Positions 1 to 8,947 of a DNA stretch of 64,000 bases are shown here, in pieces (positions within the stretch are counted from its first letter, which is position 1; every line of letters begins with the position of its first letter). The notes beneath the pieces are model-generated. The model saw only the letters and a program-made list of their open reading frames with translations, ran no database searches and was not told the origin of the DNA. The position numbers were made by a program, and so were the translations under genes. The stretch covers positions 372,001 to 436,000 of the forward strand of contig CBDBGT010000011.1 of the NCBI GenBank assembly GCA_965205365.1, given 5' to 3'. The DNA is from JALZUR01 sp965205365 (GTDB lineage Bacteria > Bdellovibrionota > Bdellovibrionia > Bdellovibrionales > UBA1609).

Positions 1-338
1 TTTAAGGATAAACGCTCAAGCATCAATCTTAATGCTGATATGGTAGCTTTTAAATCATGAGTAAATAAAGACAAAAAGTTTTTACGCTCTCTTAGAATTT
101 TATTTTCTTTAACAATAAAATAAATTAACGCCAAGGCTCCTATAATAAGGCAAGCATAAAGTGTCAGTCCTTCATACATAAGCATTTTCTGATGACTCAA
201 TATTACAGATTCAGACTTAAGATTTAAATTTTTCAAAGATTCTAATTGCCTAAAGCTAAAAATCACCCACCATGTAAGAAGCGCCAATGTAAACACTACC
301 CAAAAAATAAAAGCTATAAACAACCAAACTCTTTTCAT
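1..338 (-). CDS. Sensor histidine kinase, N-terminal part (runs off window)
   Basis: Reverse-strand translation from an ATG at 336-338 gives 112 open codons to the window edge. Residues about 4-29 and 58-76 form two hydrophobic membrane segments with a short extracytoplasmic loop between them. They are followed by a charged linker and an H-box-like segment, FLSLFTHDLKATISALR, with the likely phospho-accepting His at residue 94. That is the layout of a small two-TM histidine kinase; the ATPase domain would lie outside the window. A purine-rich RBS (aaaggt) precedes the ATG. The gene starts 22 bp after the hemL stop on the same strand, so it may be co-transcribed with the haem genes. The signal sensed is unknown. 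Confidence 0.75.
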   Translation of the reverse strand, partial: MKRVWLFIAFIFWVVFTLALLTWWVIFSFRQLESLKNLNLKSESVILSHQKMLMYEGLTLYACLIIGALALIYFIVKENKILRERKNFLSLFTHDLKATISALRLMLERLSL

Positions 339-360
339 ATTTTACCTTTATAATTTTAAC

Positions 361-1653
361 TTAGCATTTAAAGTTTTCATGAGTAAAAAGAGCTGCTTTC
401 TTAAACTTCTCTAAAGACTCTTCCATAATTTCTATTGTATGAGTGCTTCCTAAAAACCCTACTTCATAACCACTAGGAGCAAGATAAATTTTTTGTTCTA
501 ATAATGAATTAAAAAAATATTTAAATTTATCCTCATGATCCTTAGGTATTTGTGAAATAGCTCTTATAGGCTCCACTAGATCAACAAACCAAAAAAGTGA
601 CCCATAAACATGAAGCCTTTTTTCAACACCTTTATCTTTTGCCCAAGAGTTAAAATCTCTTCTAAAAACATGTGTTAGTCTTAAAAATTTATCCCAGACT
701 CCATGCCTTTTTGCTTTTTTTAAAGTTGCTAATCCTGCAACCATCCCAACAGGATTAGCACTTAATGTTCCTGCTTGATAAACAGGCCCAAGAGGGGCGA
801 CTAAGTCCATAAGTTCTTTCTTCCCACCATAACAACCTACTGGAAAACCACCACCAATAATTTTACCATAAGTAATTAAGTCCGGGCTGATATTTAATTT
901 CTCTGCCATTCCACCTAAACCAACTCTAAAACCAGAAATAACTTCATCAAAAATAATAAGAACTCCATTCTTACGAGCTATCCCAACCACATCTTTTATA
1001 AAGTCCTCCCTTTGCTCTAATAAACCAAAGTTTGCAGGCAGAGGCTCTAAAATCACAGCAGCTAAATTATTTTTATTTATCTGAACAACTTCTTCAAAAG
1101 TCTTTATATCATTTAAAGGACAAACCAGTGTTTGCGCTGCTGTAGATTTTGCAATCCCTACAGAGCTTGCCGCACTCTTACCAGCTAGGCCACTACCTGA
1201 TTGAACTAAAAGAGAATCCACATGACCGTGATAACAACCTTCAAACTTTAATATCTTATCTTTTCCTGTAGCACCTCTGGCCACACGAAGAGCTGACATA
1301 ACAGCCTCTGTTCCTGAACTTACAAACCTGAGCTTTTGCATTGCAGGAATATGCTCACATATCCATTCAGCAAGCTCTAAAGAGTACTGCTCACATGTCC
1401 CACTCGTCCAAAGAGTATTGATCATACGCTCAACTTCTTCTTGAACCTCTGAGTCTCTATGTCCGAGAATTAAAGGGCCAAAACTTTGACAAAAATCTAT
1501 ATACTTATCTCCTTTAACTGAAGTTAAATAAGCCCCTTTTCCCTCTTTAAAGAAAACAGGACTTCCACCAACTGATTTATAAGCCCTTACTGGAGAATGT
1601 ACTCCTCCAGGAGAGACTTTTAAACAACGCTCATTTAATTTAAGTGACTCCAT
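361..1653 (-). CDS. hemL: Glutamate-1-semialdehyde 2,1-aminomutase
   Basis: This PLP enzyme of fold type I converts glutamate-1-semialdehyde to 5-aminolevulinate, the last step of the C5 route to tetrapyrroles. The 430-aa length is normal for the family. Visible signatures are the SSGTEAVMSALRVAR cofactor loop near residue 112, DEVISGFR at about 236-243, and the Schiff-base lysine K264 in TYGKIIGGGFPVG. YQAGTLSANPVGMVAGLATL follows. It lies three bases downstream of the hemC/D gene on the same strand and completes a hemA-hemCD-hemL run. Confidence 0.97.
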   Translation of the reverse strand: MESLKLNERCLKVSPGGVHSPVRAYKSVGGSPVFFKEGKGAYLTSVKGDKYIDFCQSFGPLILGHRDSEVQEEVERMINTLWTSGTCEQYSLELAEWICEHIPAMQKLRFVSSGTEAVMSALRVARGATGKDKILKFEGCYHGHVDSLLVQSGSGLAGKSAASSVGIAKSTAAQTLVCPLNDIKTFEEVVQINKNNLAAVILEPLPANFGLLEQREDFIKDVVGIARKNGVLIIFDEVISGFRVGLGGMAEKLNISPDLITYGKIIGGGFPVGCYGGKKELMDLVAPLGPVYQAGTLSANPVGMVAGLATLKKAKRHGVWDKFLRLTHVFRRDFNSWAKDKGVEKRLHVYGSLFWFVDLVEPIRAISQIPKDHEDKFKYFFNSLLEQKIYLAPSGYEVGFLGSTHTIEIMEESLEKFKKAALFTHENFKC

Positions 1654-1656
1654 ACT

Positions 1657-3153
1657 CTAACCTTTAATGATATCTTTTTTAAACTGCTCTAACGAATATA
1701 TTGGAAAAACTTTAAACTCCTCACTTAAACAATCTTGGTTATCTCTAATAAATGCCTCAACAACATCATATGACCTTCCCATACCTATGAAATGTTTTTT
1801 TAAGCAAAGGCTTTTATTGTATTTAAGAGCCTTAACCATCAACTCTCCACTCATCCATACAAAATAATCTTTACCTAAAAAAGAAGTTTCATTTAATTCA
1901 ACTTCTAAAGCATACGCCTTAACTGTTTGAAAGCCCTTTGGAGCAATCACATCATCATGTGTAAGCCAGTAATGTTGAACTCCTTGAGACAAAAGGTCTC
2001 CAACATATAAGTCAGAGCCTAAACTATCAAGACATGAGTTCACCCACTGTCCAGATTCATAAAGTTTTTTCCACGTTCTAAGGCCCGCTGAATGAACTAA
2101 ATCTTTATCTGAAACCACATTCCTTTTATAGGATTCAAATCTTGTAACCATAAAACTCTTAAGCCCCAAACTTTTAATTTTATAATCTATCTTAACACGC
2201 TTGGCTAAAACTTCTTGTGTAGATATCCAAACTTTATTTTTATCAATTTTATTAGGATATTTTCTAAGTGGCTTAAAAATTAAGTCCCTAAATTTCTTAC
2301 CATTTATACAACCTGCCTTTAATATAAGCTCACCATGTTTATTCTTAATAACATTAGCTCCTAACGGTAAATGACAACCTCCACCATAATCTTTAAGTAT
2401 AGCTCTCTCTTTAAGAACAGAGTCCATAATAGTTTTATTATTAAGTTTTGCTAATTTTTTATTTAATTCTATGTTTGAAATCTTAGTTTCAACTGCTAAC
2501 GCTCCCTGGGCTGCTGCTGAAGGACAATAACTTGCAGGAAGCACTGACCAGTAACATTCATTAGAAATCTTATCCCAAATACCTGGATTGTCTTTATTAA
2601 AAGACTCATCATTAATAAGTCTTTTTACTGCAGCTACAGCTACACAAAAACCATCTGATGATTGATTTTCTAAGAACTTTAAAAACCTTGTAGGGATATT
2701 ACCTCTAATGGGAATGTAGTTTAACTTTTGTTTACCTTCAGACAAGTAAGAGAAAAATTCTGATAAATTAAACTCTCTTCTTGGGCTAGAAGTAAGTACA
2801 CGCCAATTAACCTTAGGCCTTGATTTTCTTTTTAAAAAGAACAAGTCTCTTGTATCTTCTCTACCTAAAGTTGCTGTTATTTGTGTCACACCATTTTCAT
2901 CAATGGGAATATCTTTCCAGGAGTGAATAATAAGATCACATTCATTATTGTCTAAAAGCTTAAAAAAATCATTTGTAAAAACACCCTTATTATCTGTTTT
3001 AGACAAATCCATATCTAAATTTAAATCCCCAAAAGAAGCCTTAAAAAATAACTCTGTACTATCTTCTGGAAAGTGGTTCTTATAGACTTTATTAAATATT
3101 CTTGCTTGAACTTGAGCTAAGTGACTTTTTCTAGATCCAATTTTTATAAACAT
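1657..3153 (-). CDS. hemC: Porphobilinogen deaminase fused to a uroporphyrinogen-III synthase-like domain
   Basis: The first ~300 residues are a hydroxymethylbilane synthase. They contain the N-terminal IGSRKSHLAQVQ motif, TSSPRREFNL near 121 and IRGNIPTRFLKFL near 149. C260, in YGGGCHLPLGANV, is the expected attachment point of the dipyrromethane cofactor. The remaining ~190 residues have no HemC counterpart. Their strand/helix spacing (VWISTQ at the start, SAGLRTWKKLYESG, then GMGRSYDVVEAFI) resembles HemD, so a HemC-HemD fusion is inferred; the HemD half is divergent and less certain. The start overlaps the hemA stop by about 10 bp, which suggests translational coupling. Confidence 0.9.
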   Translation of the reverse strand: MFIKIGSRKSHLAQVQARIFNKVYKNHFPEDSTELFFKASFGDLNLDMDLSKTDNKGVFTNDFFKLLDNNECDLIIHSWKDIPIDENGVTQITATLGREDTRDLFFLKRKSRPKVNWRVLTSSPRREFNLSEFFSYLSEGKQKLNYIPIRGNIPTRFLKFLENQSSDGFCVAVAAVKRLINDESFNKDNPGIWDKISNECYWSVLPASYCPSAAAQGALAVETKISNIELNKKLAKLNNKTIMDSVLKERAILKDYGGGCHLPLGANVIKNKHGELILKAGCINGKKFRDLIFKPLRKYPNKIDKNKVWISTQEVLAKRVKIDYKIKSLGLKSFMVTRFESYKRNVVSDKDLVHSAGLRTWKKLYESGQWVNSCLDSLGSDLYVGDLLSQGVQHYWLTHDDVIAPKGFQTVKAYALEVELNETSFLGKDYFVWMSGELMVKALKYNKSLCLKKHFIGMGRSYDVVEAFIRDNQDCLSEEFKVFPIYSLEQFKKDIIKG

Positions 3154-4043
3154 AAATCATCCCAACCAAATGGTCGGTATTTTACAAATCGTTCCTCGAT
3201 TTTAGTGCAAATATCTTTCTCAATACTCTTAATAAGTTTCTTTTTTTTATCTATTTCAGCATAAACACCTTTAAAAACACTTTCTAAATCAAAAAGTTTA
3301 CAGGATAAGTTTAAAATAGGATCAATCTTTGATTCCTCTCTCAAATCCACTACAGTCTCCACGTTAGCATTAGTTAAATAACTTTCTAAAAGTTTAGCTT
3401 TTATTGGAGCACAAACTATAACATGTAATGGAAAATCAAATATAAAATCTTCATTGAAAGAAAAAACCTTTAAATCTCCATTCTCTTTATATACATCTGT
3501 TTTCTCATAACGATCTAAAGACCTGACAAGGATCATAACATTTTTAGACCCCTTAACCCAGGGTAAAATAGACTCTGTTAAAGCCCCTGCACCAATAAAT
3601 AAAATATGCTGATGATATTTTAAAATCCTACGAACCATACTTCCATAGCTTTGAGAACCTAAGCCTATAAGGTGCTTTGTCCTTATAGTTTTAACTAAAT
3701 TTAAAATAAATTGAATAACTTCCTTTAAATCAGATTTTTTTTCTAACTGAGGGATAATTTGTTTTTTAAATTGCCCAAGAACTTCAGTCTCACCAACAAC
3801 AGGAGACTCTAAGCCTGATAAAACTTTAACCATGTATTCAACAGCAGCAAAACCTGTGTAAAGATCAAACCCACTAGCTAACTTAGCATCTTCTACTTTA
3901 AAAAATTCAAATTGAGCCTCACTAAAAAAAATGGTTTTACGCAAGCACGTCTGAAGAGATAAACCCTTACTTAAAAAAACACTTTCCTCTTTAAGTCTTT
4001 CATTACTTTTATGCCTGTTTAATACAACCAACATATTAAACAC
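3144..4043 (-). CDS. hemA: Glutamyl-tRNA reductase, short form
   Basis: It is the first enzyme of the C5 haem pathway, reducing Glu-tRNA to glutamate-1-semialdehyde with NADPH. The family signature LSGLESPVVGETEVLGQFK is at about 75-93. The catalytic cysteine appears to be C33 in LQTCLRKTIF, where the family usually has TCNR. An NAD(P)-binding segment (ILFIGAGALTESIL) follows. At 299 aa the protein is over 100 residues shorter than typical HemA: the N-terminus is abbreviated and most of the C-terminal dimerisation domain is missing. The gene is followed by an overlapping hemC/D, so it is probably functional despite its size. Confidence 0.88.
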   Translation of the reverse strand: MFNMLVVLNRHKSNERLKEESVFLSKGLSLQTCLRKTIFFSEAQFEFFKVEDAKLASGFDLYTGFAAVEYMVKVLSGLESPVVGETEVLGQFKKQIIPQLEKKSDLKEVIQFILNLVKTIRTKHLIGLGSQSYGSMVRRILKYHQHILFIGAGALTESILPWVKGSKNVMILVRSLDRYEKTDVYKENGDLKVFSFNEDFIFDFPLHVIVCAPIKAKLLESYLTNANVETVVDLREESKIDPILNLSCKLFDLESVFKGVYAEIDKKKKLIKSIEKDICTKIEERFVKYRPFGWDDLCL

Positions 4044-4270
4044 CCTATATTAACTAGCTTGTATTGTGTCACAGAAGTGTCAGTGAGAACTCTCTTTTCT
4101 GCACTATTAGTAAACACTTTAAAAAAATAGTGCTCAAACCTTTATTGCAATATATTTTTGCAAAATTACATTATTAAACCTTAAAATACCCTATTACCAT
4201 TAATAAATAAGGCTAACTTAAAAAAAACCATAGACCATGCACAAATATAAAGCATTTAATAGAGAAAAAA

Positions 4271-5266
4271 CTATTTATGCGTATCTTCTAGGCTTAAAGC
4301 TCCATAGGTTATCACTACATCAGCACCTGCTCTAAAAATTGATGTTATGATTTCATTTTCAACAGCGTCTCCATCAATTAACCCTGCTGCAGCTGCAGCT
4401 TTAACCATAGCGTACTCACCACTTACACTATAGGCTGCCACGGGAAGTGTTGTGTGATTTTTAAATTTTAAAATAATATCAAGGTATGAAAGGGCTGGCT
4501 TAACCATAACCATATCAGCACCCTCTATTTCATCAGCTTCAAGCTCCCTTAAAGCTTCCTTTTTGTTTCTATGGTCCATTTGATAAGTTTTTTTATCACC
4601 AAATTTTAGTCTTGAACCTAAAGCATCCCTAAAAGGTCCATAAAAGCTTGAAGCATACTTTGCCGTATATGAAAGAATATTTACATGGTCAAAACCATTT
4701 TCGTCTAAATACTCTCTAATAACACCAACTCGCCCATCCATCATATCAGAAGGTGCAACCCAATCAGCACCTGCCTTAGCATGCATTAAAGACATTTTCT
4801 TTAAGACTTCAACTGTTTGAGCATTTAAAATTTTACCACCTTTAACAATACCATCATGGCCGTGTAAAGAAAATGGGTCTAATGCCACATCAGTCATCAC
4901 TTCTAAATGAGGACACTCTTCCTTAACAATCTGAACAGCTTGTGGGAGTAAGCCTTTTGGATTTAGAGATTCTGTTGCGTTTAAGTCCTTTAAAGAGTCT
5001 TTAATAGAAGCAAATAATAAAACACCCATAATTTTTGATTTACTTAAACGCTCCTTACAAAAAACTCTTAAATCTTTTAGAGAGTATTTTTTTTGATCAA
5101 ATAAAGCTTTAATACTTGAGGTCTCATTTGAAATAAATAAAGGCTGTATAAGGCTTTTTGTGCATAATTTTATTTCAGCTACAGCATCTCGTAAAGCACT
5201 GGATTTACGATTTCTTCGGGGCCTACTAGCTAAATTCACATCACACCTCTCATAAAACAATCTCAA
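4271..5266 (-). CDS. hemB: Delta-aminolevulinic acid dehydratase (porphobilinogen synthase)
   Basis: The enzyme condenses two 5-aminolevulinate molecules to porphobilinogen. Two active-site lysines are visible: K203 in SYTAKYASSFYGPFR and K256 in MVKPALSYLDII. The metal loop reads DVALDPFSLHGHDG with aspartates where zinc enzymes carry three cysteines, so this is the zinc-independent (Mg/K-type) form. The length of 331 aa is normal. It is separated from hemA by 227 bp and may have its own promoter; the three other haem genes lie downstream on the same strand. Confidence 0.97.
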   Translation of the reverse strand: MRLFYERCDVNLASRPRRNRKSSALRDAVAEIKLCTKSLIQPLFISNETSSIKALFDQKKYSLKDLRVFCKERLSKSKIMGVLLFASIKDSLKDLNATESLNPKGLLPQAVQIVKEECPHLEVMTDVALDPFSLHGHDGIVKGGKILNAQTVEVLKKMSLMHAKAGADWVAPSDMMDGRVGVIREYLDENGFDHVNILSYTAKYASSFYGPFRDALGSRLKFGDKKTYQMDHRNKKEALRELEADEIEGADMVMVKPALSYLDIILKFKNHTTLPVAAYSVSGEYAMVKAAAAAGLIDGDAVENEIITSIFRAGADVVITYGALSLEDTHK

Positions 5267-5541
5267 TCAGTTTAAAAACTCAGGATTTAATTGTTAATTC
5301 AATAGGTTAAATCATTTTTATTACTTCAAAAACTTAAAAAAATCATGCCTTAATCTTTAAAAAACATTTCTAACCCTCTGTTTATTATTTTAACAACCAA
5401 AATTTAAGAATTTAAGTCTCCTAACTCATATAACCTCAAGACTTTCTCCTTAAATCCCCCATTAAAATTTGACAAATATTTAACAACACAAATAATCTAT
5501 TACAATAACAATTTAAAGAATATTCCTAAAAAGGAGAAAAA

Positions 5542-6300
5542 ATGAAATTTTTAATTATAGCCACTCTAATATTTATACCTTTCACTGTGACTCATGCTCA
5601 CTGGAAAACAGAGACTGACCTTGGCTTAGTTTCACAAAGTGGAAATACAAAGCAAGACAATACTCTTTTGCAAACTAAATGGACTAAGGAATCAACTAAC
5701 AACATCTACACAGTTCATGGTCAATACATTAATTCTGTGGGCACAACTAATAATGGTGTTAATGTGAGATTAGCAGAATCTGCTCAAGCAGGGCTAAAAT
5801 TCACAAAAACTATACCTAAAAAAGTTGGTATTTTCATTGGTTCTCTTTGGGAAAAAAACCACTTTGCAGGTTTTGAGAATAGATATTCTGCAGATATAGG
5901 TTTAAAATACAATATTAAAAAAACTAAAAATTTTTACTTCTTTAATGAAACTGGTTACAGGTACAGAGCTGAGTACCCTTCAGTTATTGGGCCTGGTCAG
6001 GGTGATAAATTTGAAGCTCATTTTGGAAGAGTTTATTTTGAACTTGGAGGAAAACTAAATTCCACTTCAAACTTTAAATTCTTAGTTGAAACTTTAATTG
6101 ACTCTCAAGACTTAGAAAACATTGAACTTAACTTTGAACCATCAATTGATATAGCTTTAGGTGAGTTTCTCTCAAACACAAACCCAGCTCGTATAAGCTT
6201 AAAAATTTCCTATAAAGGCATGTATGATAACCTCCCTGCCATTGCAGGATTAAAACGATTTGATTCAATTTTATCCACTGGCATCCAAGTTTTATACTGA
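5542..6300 (+). CDS. DUF481 family outer-membrane protein
   Basis: The 252-aa protein starts with a signal peptide (hydrophobic to about residue 18, cleavage probably after THA). The mature part opens HWKTETDLGLVSQSGNTK, a typical DUF481 (YdiY-like) start. Alternating strands rich in aromatic and amphipathic residues end in IQVLY, with a terminal aromatic as in outer-membrane beta-barrels. A strong RBS (aaaggag) lies 6-7 nt before the ATG. Its cellular role is not known. It stands alone, divergent from hemB across a 275-bp spacer. Confidence 0.8.
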   Translation: MKFLIIATLIFIPFTVTHAHWKTETDLGLVSQSGNTKQDNTLLQTKWTKESTNNIYTVHGQYINSVGTTNNGVNVRLAESAQAGLKFTKTIPKKVGIFIGSLWEKNHFAGFENRYSADIGLKYNIKKTKNFYFFNETGYRYRAEYPSVIGPGQGDKFEAHFGRVYFELGGKLNSTSNFKFLVETLIDSQDLENIELNFEPSIDIALGEFLSNTNPARISLKISYKGMYDNLPAIAGLKRFDSILSTGIQVLY

Positions 6301-6790
6301 AAGCACACACTTTAATTTAATTTGACAAAGAGTCTACCTTATTTAGGGTAACCAATCCCAAACTTGAAATAGACGGTCATCCATTTCTTCTTTTTGCATA
6401 TCAACTAAAAAAAACTAAATCTTACAAAAGACTTGAGTGATCTTTTCTTTATAAAAAAACCTTAGGCCTTAAAAAAAATTCAAACTTGAATTAAAATTAA
6501 AGACTCAACTTGTACGGGTAATTTATTTACATATCCATGAGGTGTTCTTTTGTGCTCAACCAAGACTTTAGAACTCATTTCTTTGCAGTATTTAATTACC
6601 TAAATTGTTGGATCCACTTAGTTAAACTGGTCCAAAATTTCAAAATACCTATAAAAAGTGTTTCTTTTTTAGAAACTCATGTTTTATTTAATAGAGTAGT
6701 AAAAAAATTTTATTAAGGTTAGAAAGAGATATCCTTATGGATAGAAAAATTTTTTTTAAACATATAAAATATAAAAAGGAGAATAGAAAG
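6301..6790. other. Intergenic stretch without a convincing gene
   Basis: About 490 bp of AT-rich sequence. On the minus strand about 6480-6590 reads as a short open stretch containing KVLVEHKRTPHGYVNKLPVQ before a stop, with a stop just upstream. It has protein-like composition and could be the tail of a decayed gene, but I cannot assign a family. The last ~70 bp hold the leader and RBS of the next gene. Confidence 0.35.
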
Positions 6791-7384
6791 ATGAAAACTT
6801 TAATAATAACGGTCATTACTTTAATGTCAATTGGATCATTTGCTGGAGGATCTCATAGGAGTCCTAATCAGCCCTGCAGGATGACACATGCTACTCACTA
6901 TACCGTAGAAGAGCATTTAAATAAAACTGGAGAAGGCCTGAATACTATTTTTAAACAAGATGCAATAGACAAATATACAAAAGGTTTTAAAAAATGGGAA
7001 GGAACCCAATGGGAGAGAACCTACGGTCTCAAAGACCTCTACAGGAAAGTTTTAGTACAAGTTCAGCTTGGTTTACGACAGTGTAATCTCTTTCCTCCTA
7101 GCTTTTCTATTATTGTATGGGGATCTCAAAATGAGACAAATATGAAAGATTCTGCAAAACTAAAATTTCCTAGCTCTAGATATGATGACATTGGTTTCAC
7201 TGAGTCTACTAATCCTAACTCAGTAGTATTTGCTTCAAAATCTAAAAACGTATCTATCACTGTAGAAGATAGAGGAGATCAGATGCATATATCAGCTGTT
7301 GTAGGTGAGGATATTATAACTACTAACATGTTTCCTATAAAAAGTCGTCTAAGCTGGTTCCTGACCCCTAAATCAACACTTTAG
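6791..7384 (+). CDS. Exported protein of unknown function
   Basis: I do not recognise the family. The frame is open from 6737, but the ATG at 6791 is preferred. It follows AAAAGGAG with a 10-nt spacer and begins directly with a signal peptide, MKTLIITVITLMSIGSFAGG. The mature protein is about 180 residues with two cysteines (one just after the signal peptide in NQPCRMTH, one in LRQCNLF). It has no further membrane segment. It is followed by an IS66 relic and lies in an otherwise gene-poor patch, so it may be accessory. Confidence 0.6.
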   Translation: MKTLIITVITLMSIGSFAGGSHRSPNQPCRMTHATHYTVEEHLNKTGEGLNTIFKQDAIDKYTKGFKKWEGTQWERTYGLKDLYRKVLVQVQLGLRQCNLFPPSFSIIVWGSQNETNMKDSAKLKFPSSRYDDIGFTESTNPNSVVFASKSKNVSITVEDRGDQMHISAVVGEDIITTNMFPIKSRLSWFLTPKSTL

Positions 7385-7390
7385 ATAAGG

Positions 7391-7450
7391 CATGCTAGAT
7401 TAATATAAAAAGTTTTCAAAATTAGAATTGAATGCAAAAATTCTAGCATG
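7391..7450. repeat. 9-bp inverted repeat with long loop
   Basis: CATGCTAGA at 7391-7399 is matched by TCTAGCATG at 7442-7450, with a 42-nt spacer. It lies just after the stop of the exported protein and before the IS66 relic. It could be a weak terminator stem or the end of a lost mobile element; no T-tract follows. Confidence 0.35.
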
Positions 7451-7541
7451 TCATTTGTTGACAAAAAATCTTTGTGCGAAGAGTTGAGTCTTCTAAAAAA
7501 AATGTGAAGACTTAAATTCTCATGAAAAGATTTTTTTAAGC

Positions 7542-7856
7542 GTGAAAGTTCTTTTCAAATCAATAATCGTTTTGTTTGAAATTCTAATGAGTATTTTCTT
7601 AGAAAGGAAAACTACAAAGACTTCAAAAAATAGTTCTATTCCACCATCACAAACAAGAAAAGATAAGACATCTAAAAAGCAAGAAAGCTCTCAAAGTAAG
7701 GGGCCAAAATCTAATGACGACATGTTCTCTGAAGTCAAAACAACTGAAGAGATTAAAACTGCTGAAGTAAATTTTTGCACACACTGCGGGCAATTTTTCC
7801 AGGACTTAAGTTTTGGAGTAAGTCTAAACTCGGGTTATTTATTCTTTTTAATATAA
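7542..7856 (+). pseudogene. IS66-type transposase, N-terminal remnant
   Basis: The 104-codon frame contains KNSSIPPSQTRKDKTSKKQE, close in pattern to the NSSKPPS...K-rich segment of IS66 TnpC proteins. An FCTHCGQ zinc-binding Cys pair follows, as in the IS66 zinc-finger domain. The rest of the transposase, including the DDE core, is missing and the frame ends shortly after. A GTG is the only start. I take it as a decayed insertion-sequence fragment. The match is by motif only. Confidence 0.5.
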
Positions 7857-7879
7857 TATATTAAAAAGATGGAGTTCAT

Positions 7880-8881
7880 TTGAATTTAACAAAAATAACT
7901 ACACTTTTTACTCAACAAGGGTTTTTAAATGTAAATCATGTTTCCTTAAGAAAAAGTATTTCTTTTAACAACTACAAAGCTCAAATATGGAATGAAAACT
8001 TTGGAGGAATGAACTTCTTAAAAGATCATCTTTCTAAAAAAAACCCATCTCAACAAGAATTTGATTCAGCTTTCATGGCTCTTTACCCTTACTACCCAGC
8101 CAATAACAAACTTAAAAGCTCTCTTAAGGTTGCTTTATATGCACAAGAAACAGACTATCATCATCAAATCAATCTCAAACTCAGTATAATAAGCAATGAA
8201 CTTCATAAGCTTTACCCTAACAATAGGTTCTCCCACTCTGTTGATTCTGCTCCTGTTCTTGAAAGAGATCTTGCCTATAGAGCAGGGCTTGGTTGGATTG
8301 GAAAAAACACCTGTATTCTAAATAAAAAACATGGAAGTCTTTTTTATATATCAGAAATTCTAACTGATATTAAAGTACTAAATAAAAATACACTCCAAAC
8401 TGATCACTGTGGCACCTGCACTAGATGTATTGACGCCTGCCCTACTAAAGCCTTAAGCCCTAGAAAACTTGAAGTTACAAAATGTATTTCCTATCGAAAC
8501 ATTGAGGATAAGAGCACGTCTGTGGACTCACTAAATAAAAAAACAGATTCCTGGTTTTTTGGTTGCGATATTTGCCAAACTGTTTGCCCATGGAATGAAA
8601 AAGCTCATGGTAAAGAAAATATGCAGAATCTAAACACACCATTTAAGGTTACCTCTAAGGTTCTTAATGAATTAAAAAGTATTCTATCTAAATCCAATAA
8701 ACAACTTGAAAAGGATTATAAGAAATTTCCTTTAAATAGAGCTCGAGGAGTAGGTTTAAAAAAAAATGCTTTAAAAATTATAAACGAAAATAAAATTTCT
8801 GAATTAAAAGACTTTTTAATAAAAGTTAAAGTATCAGATCAATTAAAAAAAATTAAAGACCAAGTTGTGCTTAATCTTTGA
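7880..8881 (+). CDS. queG: Epoxyqueuosine reductase
   Basis: QueG carries out the last step of queuosine synthesis in tRNA wobble position 34, reducing epoxyqueuosine with cobalamin and two 4Fe-4S clusters. The protein has the conserved RDLAYRAGLGWIGKNTC segment near residue 130. Two ferredoxin-like cysteine sets follow, CGTCTRCIDACPTKAL near 180 and CDICQTVCPWN near 230. The 333-aa length is usual. The start is TTG, with GGAG 5 nt upstream. No other queuosine gene is in the window. Confidence 0.94.
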   Translation: MNLTKITTLFTQQGFLNVNHVSLRKSISFNNYKAQIWNENFGGMNFLKDHLSKKNPSQQEFDSAFMALYPYYPANNKLKSSLKVALYAQETDYHHQINLKLSIISNELHKLYPNNRFSHSVDSAPVLERDLAYRAGLGWIGKNTCILNKKHGSLFYISEILTDIKVLNKNTLQTDHCGTCTRCIDACPTKALSPRKLEVTKCISYRNIEDKSTSVDSLNKKTDSWFFGCDICQTVCPWNEKAHGKENMQNLNTPFKVTSKVLNELKSILSKSNKQLEKDYKKFPLNRARGVGLKKNALKIINENKISELKDFLIKVKVSDQLKKIKDQVVLNL

Positions 8882-8947
8882 TCTTTTTATTACAATAAAA
8901 ATTTATACTGTGTTTAGAATTAATAAAAAAATTCTCATAAAAAAAAA

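Noticed and set aside
7391..7450. Inverted repeat as an intrinsic terminator
   Set aside because: The loop is 42 nt and there is no following T-tract; kept only as a low-confidence repeat.
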